NCBI RefSeq assembly: GCF_964355755.1
Contig: NC_092678.1
Span: 24,222,365 to 24,286,364 of the forward strand
Reading direction: 5' to 3'
Source of the DNA: Antedon mediterranea
Lineage: Eukaryota > Echinodermata > Crinoidea > Comatulida > Antedonidae
DNA length: 64,000 bases
The translations under genes were made by a program, and so were the position numbers. The notes under the pieces were generated by a model, which did no database searches, had not been told where the DNA came from, and saw only the letters and a list, made by a program, of their open reading frames with translations. Below are positions 42,040-54,900 of the stretch, in pieces; position 1 is the first letter of the stretch, and every line of letters starts with the position of its first letter.

Positions 42040-42325
42040 AATTGGATGTTGTGACAACATCATATCGAGGTTCGAATCCAACTCTCGCCGCGTAATTGCT
42101 TGTATCCTTAGGGAAGATCTACTTTACTTACGTTTGCCTCTCTCCACCCAGGTGTATAAAATATGTACCTGGTTAGATCAAGAAACAACTTTGCGCTCAT
42201 GATTACTAGCTGCATTCTGGGAGTATGTTTTTACTTGTGTGTTTGATCCAAAAAAATGACTGGGGTAATAATGTTCAGCGCATTGAGAGCTTGCTTATAT
42301 GCGCTATATAAGAATGGACTATTAA
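42040..42325 (+). mobile_element. tRNA-derived SINE
   Basis: GAGGTTCGAATCCAACTCTC is a B-box within a tRNA-like head. The body (CACCCAGGTGTATAAAATATGTACCTGG, CTGCATTCTGGGAGTATGT) leads to a tail GTTCAGCGCATTGAGAGC..GCGCTATATAAGAATGGAC. The tail also occurs at 6375-6450 (antisense) and, decayed, at 63040-63150. Confidence 0.75.
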
Positions 42326-42879
42326 ATATTATATGGCCATTCCATAACATTAAAGGTCGAATTTTCAGATTTTGCGTCATAGTTCATCACATTTAAAACA
42401 GCGCGCATCTCCACTATGTATTAGGATTTTTTCAAAATTTTAATATGTTGTTGCTAAAACAAATATCTTCTGAAATTGTTATCTTCAATTGTTGTTTGAT
42501 TTTGATGACATCATCATGTTAAAAATTTGATTAAAAGTGGGTCCAGTAATTTCAACTACACTACACTGTATGTATAGTATGTATACAGTATTATACTGTA
42601 TATACTATATTGGTACAAACTAGACAGAATTTAGCACCAACAACTGGTCATAGTGCATTTTCTAGTGTACGTCCACATGGTGTTGTTGTGCAGATAACTA
42701 ATTTGTCAAAGTGACAAGTTTAAATCTAGTTTCTAAATTATTATTCATATTATTTATATTATTGTCATTATTTTTTTTAAAAATTAATAATATTTATAAA
42801 TAATATTTTGAATTGAATGGAAATTGTTCAGTGGTTCATGACCGTGTTGGTTATTTTTAGTATCATTTACTTACTGATA

Positions 42880-43070
42880 ACTCGACTTCGGTGATTGGAC
42901 AATTAATATTCAACTCTCCTGTGATTGGTGACTCTGCAATTGCATAAATTACAGTGCTACTATTTCGCGCGGGAAGTCATTTGGTGCGTCGTGTGAGGAG
43001 AGAGCGGTGATTGTTTTTAAAGGAAAAGACTAGCCTAGATAGGAGGCCTAGCCTAGAAAGTACGTAAAAA
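42880..43070 (+). promoter_or_regulatory. Candidate promoter and leader exon
   Basis: Two GTGATTGG motifs (inverted CCAAT boxes) precede a GC-rich stretch TTTCGCGCGGGAAGTCATTT (contains an E2F-like CGCGGGAA) and a donor-like GAAAGTACGT at about 43060. This looks like a transcription start with a short leader exon pointing right. No downstream exon can be tied to it with confidence. Confidence 0.35.
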
Positions 43071-43169
43071 CATATACTACTGTAAGTTAGAGAATACAGC
43101 AATCATTAATATCATTAGATATGCATGTTAATTGTTTTGGTAAATCATTCAATTATTACTTTAAAAAGC

Positions 43170-43450
43170 ACGACTCTTAGAACCCTGCCCCTACTCCTGG
43201 GCCCCTACCTAGCTAGCTAGAGGGCCCTAGTAGTCTAGGCCTAGCTAGGCTAGTAGGCCTAGCCTAAAGACTTAGGCCTAGGCTAGTAGTAGGCTAGTAC
43301 TCGTATCGTAGCTACCAGATCCAGGCTATCCTAGCTAGGCCCTAGTAAGTATATTTATAAATTATTAATATCAAATAGTATAGGCCTAGGCCTACATGGT
43401 TTTTATTAAGTTTTATTTTTAACCTGATAGGCCTAGTTAGGGCCTAGGCC
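43170..43450. repeat. GGCCTA/TAGGCC low-complexity tract
   Basis: A dense irregular run of AGGCCTAG, CTAGCTAG and GTAGGC words. The same composition is seen near 900, 10330 and 38830. Confidence 0.85.
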
Positions 43451-43991
43451 TAGTAAATTAACACCTATCAGGCTATGCTACACACACACAAATATAGTGT
43501 AGCCTGGCCCTGGGCTATAATAAATATTTTTGCAGGCCTAGACTGATTGATGCACCAGGATGGTGGCATGTCAGTCGAGGTCACAACGTCTCTGCATTTT
43601 CTATCAGACCAGGATCTGGGATCAGGAAAATTATTGTATTTTAAATTTTTTCCTGCAATAAAATTGTCACTGCGCAATGATTGATTAGGTCGATCATCTT
43701 TACTGACCAAATAGTATGCATGGCTTTTATTAAGTTTTATTTTTAACCTGATAGGCCTAGTAAATTAACACCTATCAGGCGATGCTACACACACAAATAT
43801 AGTGTAGAATGGGCTATAATAAATATTTTTGCAGACCTGGACTGATTGATGCACCAGGATGGTGGCATGTCAGTCGAGGTCACTACGTCTCTGCCTCTTC
43901 TACCAGACCAGGATCTGGGATCAGGAAAATTATTGTATTATTGTATCACTGCGCAATGATTGATTAGGTCGATCATCTTTACTGTGTAGTC
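43396..43991. repeat. Tandem duplication of about 320 bp
   Basis: CATGGTTTTTATTAAGTTTT at 43396 recurs at 43719 with one change. The copies share AACACCTATCAGGC..GCTACACACAC, GACTGATTGATGCACCAGGA and ATTGATTAGGTCGATCATCT. The right copy has a short deletion. Confidence 0.9.
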
Positions 43992-44559
43992 TATTGATTT
44001 TTACAGCGTGTGGTGACACAGTGCTGGTTTTCTAATGGAATTATCCTTAGCCACAGTTCCTGCTAGGCCCTGGGTACGGTACTTAGTAATAGTAGTAGGC
44101 AGTCAGTTTCTTCTGAGCATTCAATTTTGACAGGCTCAAAAGATCTGACAATTGACATGTCTATTAATTATTTTAAAGTATGGTCATTCTATCAAACATC
44201 TATATATAAATTATAGTTAATTCTGACATAGGCAAATACAATGGAAAATCTCTGCCTTGGCTACCTACCTGATCTATCTCAGATGTACCACGAAACGTAG
44301 AGTGATAACATTAGTGTTCAGTACTACGCTATTGTTCAAACAAATTTTAGCATTTCCTTTCGAAATGTGTGGATATCACAAGGTAATTTTCACACACTCG
44401 CGCTGTTCAACTGGCTTCCGTGTCCCGTGACTTCCCGCAAAATGACAGTTTGTGGCGACATTCAATGTTTTTTATTCGTCGATAAGTCTAGAAAATACAA
44501 ATACATGGCAAAATGAATAACTCTTGATATAATTTGAATTATGAAATAGGGAGGCTGAA

Positions 44560-46980
44560 ATGACACTGACAGGCTTTTACTTTACGTCCTAATTACAATT
44601 TGATTTTAGTTAGTAACAATTAATTAGTAATTTATTTAATTATTGAAGGCCTTTACTTTTACGTAAACTAAAATGTGATTTTAGTGATTCAATTGATCGT
44701 GAACTACTAAATGCAATATTAATTTGTTATAGATATAATTTTCATTCATTTATCTTTTTATTTCGGAATATCATGGTGACATAATATAAAATCCATAGCA
44801 AAAGAGAGAAAAATAAAAATCTTAATCTAACAGCTCATAGAACAAAAACAAAGATATGTAAATAAATAAAGTCAATGCAACAAAGCATTCCATTGTATGT
44901 GCATTCTTGACACATTAAGAACGTGGCGATTAATGGCCATGATCAAGGAATTACTACCTTGCGTTCACACGATTTTTAAAACTAAAAACAGATTTTCTAA
45001 TGAACTCATCAAAGGATGGGACGTCATTTAAGACAAACATCATGCTTGCACTACAATGTCTAGGCTGCTTCTGCAGCAGACGTAAGGCATTGTTATAACA
45101 TACTTTCAGTGATCTCAGAGTGCTCTTATTATATCTACACCATAAGGTTGAACAGTACATGCTGACACAGTAACTCTTAAATAGATAACATTTAGTCTTA
45201 GTTGAACATTTTCCAAACTTTCTATTTAGAGAGTTGGCCCTAATGCAGATCGATATTGACGTTTGATGTCACCTTCATCACTCAGGTTATTACTGATCAC
45301 ATGACCAAGATAGGTTATTGAATTATCAACGATTAGAGGTGCCCCATTTAAGGTAATATGTGGAACACCTTTGAGGTTGCGGACTTTCGGGCAAAATAGC
45401 AAGCATTTGGATTTGGTTTCATTAAAAGTAATATCATGGTCACTAGCAAAACCTTCACAGAGTCCAATTAGGCTTTGTAAGTCAGTCACTGACGGAGCCA
45501 AAAGGACCAAGTCATCGGCAAAGCTTAGGCAATTCAGTTTAAGACTGTTAATTTCACAACCTTCTTTTGACTATAGTCAGTTCAACAGTTAACGGATCAG
45601 TGTACACATTGTAAAGTAGAGGGGACATAACGCCTCCCTGGCGAACCCCATTACGAACAGTGAAAGAATCGGAAACGGAACTTCCCCACCTGACAACAAA
45701 TTCCTGATTCCTATACCATGACCTCAGTATCTTAACTACAGGTGAAGGGGTACCTCTATCAATTAGGGTCTTGAAAAGTGTCCAGTGGTTCACTTTATCA
45801 AAGGCTTTGCTAGCGTCCAAGAAACAGCAGCAATAAACTGGGCTACCATGATTGTTGTAATGCTTGATAATCTGTTTAAGAGCAAATATACACAATTCGG
45901 TTGAGTGACCAGATTTGAAGGCAAACTGGTTGTCATGGGAGTCCAGTGAATTACCACAATGTTGTATCATTACAGACTCTAGAAGTTTAGAAGCTACACA
46001 CGCCAAAGCTATTGGCCGATAATTCCCTTTATCAGTGATATTCCCTGATTTAGATTTAATTACCGGCACAAGCGTGACTTTTGTGAGATTACTTGGAACA
46101 AACCCGTGAACAAACATAGCCTTAAAACATACACTTAAAATAATACTAAGTCGCTCAGAAGCGAATTTGAAATGCTCATTGCATAGACCATCATATCCCG
46201 CTGCTTTAGCATTGGGCAATTTATCAATTAATATCTTAATATGATGAGGTGAAACATCAATTTCACCGTCTGTACAGTCTTCAAGAGTTTCATTAACAAC
46301 AGTCTTATGCTCAGATGAGTCAATACTATTAAATAAATCGGAGAAATGTTGACGCCATAGGTCACAAATGTCATTTTTCCCCCTTAGCACTACCAATAAT
46401 GTTAGACTGGGAATTGGCGTAGCTGGATTTCTTAACCTTACCCCAGAAACTATTATAGTCCTTATCGTCAAAAGACTTGGCCATCGAGTCCGCCCTTAGC
46501 ATTTCTTCGTTGGATTTACACTTTCTGAGGGCATTTTTAAAATTAGATCTAGTGATTTTCATGTGTTCATAGATGTGGCCATATCTGGGTTTACCCAACC
46601 CACGCCACTTCAAAAATGCTTCCCGGGCATGTTTATGAAATCCAGCTACTCGGTTATTCCACCCAGGGACAACATTGACTTTTTGATTTTTAGTCGACTA
46701 AATATAACTAATCAACTAATCAATTATATTGATTAAAGGCATTTACTTTACGTGAACTACAATTTGTTATAGTAATTTAACTATTGTTGAAGGCTTTTTT
46801 TAACTTTTACGTGAACTACAATGTTATTTAGTGATTCAACTGAATCATGGACTACAATTTATTGTTTTAGATATTCAACTAATCAATTATAAAGGTCTTT
46901 ACTTTACGTGAAATACAATTTGTTTTAGTAATTAAATTAATTATTTATGCTATTTATTAATCACTGAATCAAATTTAGGT
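44560..46980. repeat. Degenerate 50-60 bp repeats split by a LINE
   Basis: Units resembling AAGGCCTTTACTTTACGTGA then ACTACAATTTGTTTTAGTGA recur at about 44570-44720 and again at about 46730-46930. The LINE lies between the two blocks, suggesting insertion into an older AT-rich array. Confidence 0.6.
44810..46690 (-). pseudogene. Truncated non-LTR retrotransposon (LINE) with RT
   Basis: Minus-strand reverse transcriptase in several frames: linker (about 46613-46371), RT core (about 46390-45554), and thumb and C-terminal region (about 45545-44954). RT landmarks are NAKAAGYDGLCNEHFK, KGNYRPIALACVASKLLE, FLDASKAFDKVNH, RNGVRQGGVMSPLLYNVY and the catalytic FADD. Frameshifts near 45570 and 45230 break the frame. 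The endonuclease region is absent, so the copy is 5'-truncated and dead. RT sequence and lack of LTRs fit a LINE; the clade is not assigned. Confidence 0.85.
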
Positions 46981-47354
46981 GCGATTCAATGTTACTATAG
47001 GAGTCAGTCATATGGGTTTCACCCGAGCCTCAATTTCCAGCGGCGTTGGTCATGTTTTCGAGAACCATTCGGGTACACCCACTAGAGGGTGCACGAGCGA
47101 ACCCTCTAGTTCTTTAAATTTTCTTAGCTCTTATGGTGAGGGCTGCAGTGTACTCTATTTTTCAAAATTGTCTTACAGTAGGTCAGGCCCAGGGGGAGGG
47201 GGGTTGATCATGAGGGTTAGTTCCTCATTTACAATTTTCGCACCTCCCCAGACAGCATCATATTTATCCTCAATGTTTAAGTTTAATGACTCCCTCCACC
47301 CCAAATGCACCCGTAGCCAAAGTTGTAAAACATTAATTACACCAAATTGGAAAA

Positions 47355-48930
47355 TGACCATGGTGGGCAGAGGTCCTAGAGACTCTTATACATTTTTATT
47401 TCAACTTAAGTGCCATCGAGCAGCTCTATTTTTCAAAATTTCTCAGCCCCAACCATTGTGAGCTGAGGTCCTGGAGACACTTAATAATAATATATATTTT
47501 ATTTCCTATTTTAAGTGTTTTAGTGTTGGTGTCATTCGCAATTATCATTTTTGCACCCCAGATATTGGGAATTTTTAGTATTAGTTATTACAAACAAAAC
47601 TAAAAATATACATTTTGAATGACATGGGGATACAATTTTAGGCCCTATTTTGTGTCAGTTGGGGTTTTACAGACGTTTTTTAGACATGCAACCGTTGGTG
47701 GTGCTGTTTTTGGGGATTTGGCATTATTTTCTCCCAATTTATTTGAGACAGGCTACGGCATAATTAAATTTTATCGCTGGCAACGCTGGTATCCGATAAT
47801 CACATGGCACAGTTTATGTTTTGAGGCACAGTGCAGTCAAGTTGTGGTGAAAAAAATTTGCTTTTTAACACTGTTGTACGTACTAGCTAGCAATAAATAT
47901 CTAACTATCGTGATTGATAATAGTTAAGACACTTTTATGTGGTACTGTATTGTGATTTAATTTCATGTTAGCCAACAGTTAATTTGACATTTTACGTTAG
48001 CCTATCTACAACTAAAATAATGGCGGCGCCAAGAGTGCAAATATTGCATCGTCACCGCACTGCTACGTTATGCCAGTTTATGAATGAAGAGACCTAGTAG
48101 GGTTTGTGCAGGGACCATTTTTAGCTAATAAAATGTATTTTATCTGCAGCCTTGTTGAATGAATTATATTTTAAATATGTGGCGAACATATTTACAACAC
48201 CTTGGGGCTTTTTTCATCGCAATGTGGTTTGCCTTTTGTTGTACATGTATGCTTTGACACAACTGAAATATTACATGTTTTTTTTTATAGATTTTCAAGA
48301 AAATAACCATGTCCGAGTTAAAGTAAGTATACATACTATACTGTGAGTTCTATTTGAAATGTTCTTCTATGTCAAGAAAACTGCCTTACATCTGCTTGTT
48401 GGGCATTTCTGTAAACTGAAAACAATAAATACTGTATTTATTGAAAATTTAAGTGAATAATTTTCTCATGAATTGTTATAACGATAATATCAGCTTCTTG
48501 TTGACTAATATGTACATAGCATCAAGGTTTATCCAATATTTCTGTTATACTGGACTACGTGATCTATTCTTTTAAATTAAAGACTATTGACCAATAACAT
48601 TTTCTACAATTTACCAGATTTCTGAGAACAAAATGTTCAAAGGTAATTTTTCATTGCAACCCTCTATTTTTCCCACATTTTCACTTACATTTGTATTAAA
48701 ATTGATTTCTGTGTAGTGTTCTGAACTTTCTATAACAATAACCTTACCTCTCTGCTTGTGTGAGTTTGCATCATTCTGCCTTCAAAATCTAATCATTGTG
48801 ACATTTGTTAATGCACCATTTCATGATATAAAATGTAATACCCAAATATTTATTTCAACTTTTTATAAAGTATAAATACAAAATAATGAATTTTTGTTTG
48901 TGTGTTAAATGGGTAAAAACCACCTTCATA
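47355..48930. repeat. Tandem duplication, proximal segment of copy A
   Basis: From TGACCATGGTGGGCAGAGGT onward this is nearly identical to 57088-58760 with an offset of about 9733 bases, becoming more diverged rightward. It includes the 102-codon ORF (47619-47927), the 24-codon ORF starting ATGGCGGCGCC (48020) and the first exon of the unknown gene. Further homologous blocks follow at 50270-50400, 50580-50700, 51400-51990 and 55020-55210, so the duplicated unit is larger than this segment. Confidence 0.9.
47619..47927 (+). other. 102-codon ORF kept open in both duplicate copies
   Basis: MTWGYNFRPYFVSVGVLQTF begins the frame. The partner at 57352-57660 differs at only a few residues (Ser/Phe, Gln/Lys, Tyr/Asp) and keeps the same stop. 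There is no recognised domain. It may be chance in a young duplication, or lie in an upstream transcript region. Confidence 0.3.
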
Positions 48931-51900
48931 CTTTTTGGATATGTACTTGTTTTTTAACATCAACCCGCACGGTCCCTTTCTGCCTTAATATGTGGTTGTT
49001 ATTATACTTGGCATGGGAAAGTATTAATAAAAGCGCACTCTGATAAAAGTACTTAAGTACTTTAACTTAAGTACTTAAGTAATTATATTAAAATAAAAAC
49101 AAATTGTATCACAAATAAAATTCGGAACTACTGTATTTACGGCCATTGATTTTTCTATACACTATCCCTTCACTATGTAGGCTAAAAAATGAAAGCAATA
49201 GTGGATATGGAACTTTAGACTTTACTTTGACTGTTCAAACGCCTTTACGAAAATAAAAGACGCTAAAGAAAATTGTGCTGTGTGAATTAAATGATGCCCG
49301 CAAACTAACAAAAGTATAAAATGCCAAACTATATTATTTTGGATGTTTTTCGTGATGTATTAATTACTCGATACATTGAGATAAAATGAAAAAGTGGACA
49401 AAAATCAAATGAAAAACACATTGCTGCATAAACACGAATTGTTAAGTTCATTCATTATATTTATTTGCATATTATTTTCACTGGTTTTGATATTTTGTAT
49501 TTTTTATGGGAGATTGGTTACCTTCTTTCTACTTTTGTAATTAAATTGTGGTCTAGAAGTAAACCGTACTCCGCACGGTTTGTCTGTCTTAATAAAAGTG
49601 CACTCTTCCCGGCCCCTGATAAATTATTGTCGATAATACAATTCGGAACAATTTACGGCCATTGATTTTGTTATACATGACACCCCGTTTGGATTCGTTT
49701 TATTTGTGTTTTTTTGTTTTTTTTTTTCATTTACATTTTTTTTAATTTCATGGTTTATTATATTTTGCAATTTGTTATGGGTGAGGTTTCGTATCTCTTT
49801 TGCTAGTTTTGTAAATTATATTGTGGTCTAATTTTGTATTTTTATATCTTTAGGCATGTCGCAGATTCGAACTCGAACGTACTAAACATTGATATCCATG
49901 GTCACAGTGATTTACTCACTGAGCCAAACCGTGATTTACAAAAATCATTCTATTAAAACAATAAGTGTAATTAACTTCAACGACGCGATCATTCGGTTGA
50001 CTAAAGACTGGTGTTTTGACGGCCTGGCATGGTATTTGTAGATCCGGCCATGGCAGTACACAAACAGGAGGTTGCGTAGTTTATACATTGACGTAACACG
50101 GCCGTTGAGTCATCAAATTACTGCTATTTTTTGCCTTTTTTAGTGTGACATAGCCTATCATGTGCGGCCCATCAATAAACATCAGTTTGTCAAATGTGAG
50201 CACGTACCGTTCAGTGGTTTATATATAGATATGTAGTGCCCTTGAACATTCTGTTCCCTGCATCAGCTATGCTGCTGTCAACTCTTTCAAAATTAAATTT
50301 CCCAAATATTTGACTCTCAACCAAAATCAGAATATTCCTCCAAAATTCTTTCCAACTTTTAAAATTGCATTTAGTTAGGTAGTTTAGGTTAGCCCAAGAT
50401 TCTCTAGTTTTTAGAAGATTTTTTTTTTCGTAACAACTTACAAGTGCATAGGCCTAATTTATTTTTTTTTGGTTTATATTTCATTCCCTGTTTTTGTTTT
50501 ACTTCATTTATTTTTCTATGTAACATGTGCATAGAATATGATTATTGCATTGCAACAATACAGTGAAAAATAATAAACTGCATTATATATACTTTATTGT
50601 TTTTACTTTATCCATTTTTTTTGTCTATTTTCTCAAAATTTTTTGTTCTAAATCCTTTATTTCTAAATCCTAAATTGTAATCCTTGTTGTTATCTACTGT
50701 AGATAAAGTGAGTGCGTGGCCGAGCGGTTAAGATAGTGGAACCGTATAAATTACGTAGCCATAACATCGGCAAGCGTTCAAGGCTCACTCGCTCCATGGT
50801 TCTGGTCGTAGAACAAGTCTTCTCGGATAAGGACTATAAACCATAGGTCCAGTGTACACATCTGGCTCATGTGCACTTTAAAGAACCTAGTACATCTTTC
50901 GAGACAAGTAGGGGGTCACCCCGGTGTACTAGTTCACACACAGCCACTGTCTGTCACAAACTCATCATATATATACACTATCTGGGAGAATAAATATAAA
51001 TAAATAAAAGAGTTAACCACAAATTTGGAGTTATTTGTCTAATAGAAATGAGGCTGCAAACAACATCTCCACAGCCATCACATGAACTACTGACATCACC
51101 AGCCAAACAACATCGCATCATTTTTATTAGAATCTTAGTATTAGACTTATGATACAAAGTTAGCTCATGTGATAACAAGAAAACTGCTATGTAATAATTA
51201 TGTGGCATAATAATTATTTAACGTGCAAATCTCAATAAATAAAAATCAAACTAAACCAATAAAAATTGTTATCTAAAATGATAGTAATGACATTTATAGT
51301 CTTTTGTTTTTAAAGCGTTGTGCTACCTACGGCTGAAAGAAGTTCAGATCAACAAATTACTTCAAGAATAGCTGGATGTACAGGTACTTATTGAACATCT
51401 GTGCTTAGTTCATGAGTTTATTTTTAATGGTGTTTAAGAGAATACACTATATTATATCTACTTTGAATTTCTTCAATTGTTAAGGCAAGTACAACTATTG
51501 TATACATTTATTATAGCTGTTCGATGCAGAGCAGACTTCTTGCATGAAGTTGATATATCAATATCAACATGTTCCATACAGCCAAGTTTTGAATTAAAGG
51601 TGATTAGGCAGCAGCAACCTGCTAAAGTGACTAAGCAGCAGCAACCTGCTAAAGTGACTAGTCAGCAGCAACCTGCTAAAAAGAAAAGTGCCATACAAAA
51701 GAATAAAAACAAGACCAAACGAGCATATTTGGCATCTAGTCGAATCAGAAATAGCCCAGGTGTGTCTTGTTTTTTTTAAATCATATTTTTCATCTTGGTA
51801 TCTGTCTCCTTGGCTGGTTATGATCTGGCCTCCATGCTGTTTCATGCTGTATTCACTGTCTCCTTCTTTTTACCAATACTATATTCACAGTCACAAAAAA

Positions 51901-54900
51901 TAACCAAATGCTATTTTTCCTTTTTAGGAATAAGATGTACGCCTGGAAGACAAGCGGTAAATACAAATTTATATTACATAGCCTATGTAAATACGTGAAC
52001 GTGATTGGTTGAAACTGCATCACATGACTACCGCTGTGAGGATCGTAAATCGTATATATATCCTCGAGTACGATGATTTTGATTGAGTAATTTTCGCGTA
52101 ATTATCGTGTCCCTGTCATTAAACATATAAAATCCAGCAAATTCTCGAGTACGATGATATTGACTGTGTAATTTTCGTGTGGCAACACTCGCGTTTGGCG
52201 ATAAATAAACAAAAGTCATCTACCGTATTTTCCGGAGTATAGGTCAAGACTTTGTGGGAAAATTTTAATTGCAAAATCCGGGGGTCGACTATACTCCGAC
52301 CATGGAGTTTTGAAAAAATCAGGCCGAAAAAATATGTTAAAAATAAAATAAAATAAAATTGCTTTCAAACATCTAAAGTTATTCCTATCTTTAAATCAGG
52401 CAAAAGAAATTACCTAAACAACTACAAGCCTATCTCTATCCTTCCCCTTTGCTCTAAAATTATTGAAAAATCTATTTCCCAACAAATCTATTCTTACCTT
52501 GACTCTAATAACTTAATATCTACCTCCTAATCTGGATTTCGTCCCCAACATTCTACCCTTACTGCTCTCACCAAAACATATGATAACTGGCTTCACAATA
52601 TCAATAATAAGAAACTTACTGGCACTATCTTTATCGATCTCAAAAAAGCTTTTGACACTATTGACTATAATATTCTTGCTAAATTACCCTACTATGGATT
52701 TTCTCCTCCAACTATCTCTTGGCTCCGATCTTATCTTTCTAATCGCTCTCAACAAGTTCTTTTTGAAAAAAAATCTTTCTTCCTCTGGTTTTCTTTCTAC
52801 TGGAGTTCCTCAAGGCTCAACTCTTGGTCCTCTTCTCTTTTCCATCTACATTAACGACCTTTCATCTTCTCTAATCTCTAATAGCTCTAATCTACATGTT
52901 GACATGTATGCTGATGATACCATCATCTACTATTCTAACTCCTCTTCTAAACTAATTGAACAGAATCTTAATAATGCTCTAATTCATTTCTCTACCTGGC
53001 TAAAATCTAACAGACTAACACTCAATATCTCAAAAACTAAATCCATGCTCATTGGCTCTTCTCAAAAACTTAAATCTAACTCTATCACCCACCGTTCTTG
53101 TTCATACAAAGGGAAGTGTTCCAATTCCTCTCGTATTTTCTCTATTTTGCCCATAAAGTAAGATATGAAGTCGTCTGCTAACTGTTTATCAGTTTCATGT
53201 GGTGGAAGTGGGTTATTTTTACGTCTACCAATGAGCTCAAACACGATCTTGTAAAGCTTTTTTGAGTTGTTGCCAGCTTCTTTGATAGCACCCTTAATGA
53301 ATTCGTACTTGGCTAAACGAAGATAACGTTTGTATGAATTGCGTAGATCATTGTAAGCTGACCTATTTTCGTCGGTGGCAGACTTCCGTAAGGTCTTCTC
53401 AGCACGACGAAGTTGCTTCTTCAACACATTAGCCTCGTCATCAAACCAAGGTAACAATCTTCTGACAGTGGTAGTTTTCTCAACAATAGGAGCATGCTTA
53501 TCCAGAGGAGCAAGTAGTTGAGTGTTGTAGTGATTTGCCAAATCGTCTATCATCGATATTCGTTGATGATATAACTACTTGAGACAAAGCTTCATCAAAG
53601 TTTGTGTGATCTATTTTATTTATCTTTCGAAACTTTTTCTTTTGACGGTAACATTTCGGTTTTGGTTTCGATAAAATAGTCTCTACAAAACAATGGTCAC
53701 TGATGTAATAATTTGAAGCGGGCTCGGTAACACAAAGAGTGTCCTTACCCCTCGTTATTAGCAAATCAAGAGTATTTCCCGAACGATGTGTTGGGAAAGA
53801 CACGTGTTGATCAAGATTTAAACACTCAAGTACATCGTGGAATTTTATTTTATCCGGGTCATTGCTGCTGTTCATATGAATGTTGAAGTCACCCGAAAAT
53901 ATTACAGAACTATGTAACGATAGAATATCCGAAGCATATTCTGCGAATTCATCATAGAAGGTGGCAGTACTAATGGGTCTGACGGTGGAGTAAGGCGGGC
54001 GATAGATGACAACGAATGTGGTGTGTAGGGTTGTGTCCACGAAATTCCATTCGGAAAATTCAAAAGACGATTTTGCGCCTGAATTAAGTTGATTGACATT
54101 TAGACAATCCTGTAATATAATTCCTGTTCCTCCTCCGCGTCTGTCTATGCGATGTTTATCAAGAAATGTATAGCCACATGTGTTGAGGTCTGCCCTGTGT
54201 GCATCATCATTCTCCAATAACCACGTCTCAGTGACCGTACAAATATCGTAATCGTTTATTGTGATGTGATGTATAAATTCACCAATCTTGTTGCGGATGG
54301 ACTGCGTATTCACTGTAGCGAAAGACAGATGTGGATCTCGGGTGTAATCCGTAATAGAACGCGAAAGATACCTTAAATGTTCAAAGTGAATACCGGTATT
54401 TGTGTAGTCCGAATTGATCATTTGAATTCGGCTTGTTTGATTGAACGGTCTATTTCCAATAATAACGGGGCATGAGTTTTGAAGATTACATGTGTAAACA
54501 TCACAACTGGGTGGCCTCCTACTGTTCTTCCCTCCTCGTTTTCCTCGGCGACGGCGAAACCATTTCTTCTTTAATAGAACTGAATTGTTGAATGCTATAA
54601 TCTTGTTTATAATAATATCCGAGTATTGATTTTGGTTTGTAGTTTGATAACGTAGCGATAGTAGTTCAGCTTTAGAATAGCTAAGCTTGTTTTCGCGAAC
54701 AATGGAACGATACACATGCGCCATATTCAACTGACCGTAACCGCTGTGTTGTTGGTTAGCTCGTTCCTGTGGTGCAGCTAACACACTGGCCTTACTTAGG
54801 CCTACAAAAATTATCACTTGAAAAACCACAATATTAAACAAACTGCATAACATAACGGATCTCTGTCACTTCGAATGTTGTATTCTTGTAAAATCAATGA

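Noticed and set aside
46979-47461. 160-codon plus-strand frame
   Set aside because: No recognisable domain. Its right end overlaps the duplicated segment, where the partner copy does not preserve the frame upstream, so it is likely chance.
50709-50795. A tRNA gene
   Set aside because: A- and B-boxes are present, but the sequence continues into a conserved repeat body and simple-repeat tail shared with another locus, so it is a SINE head.
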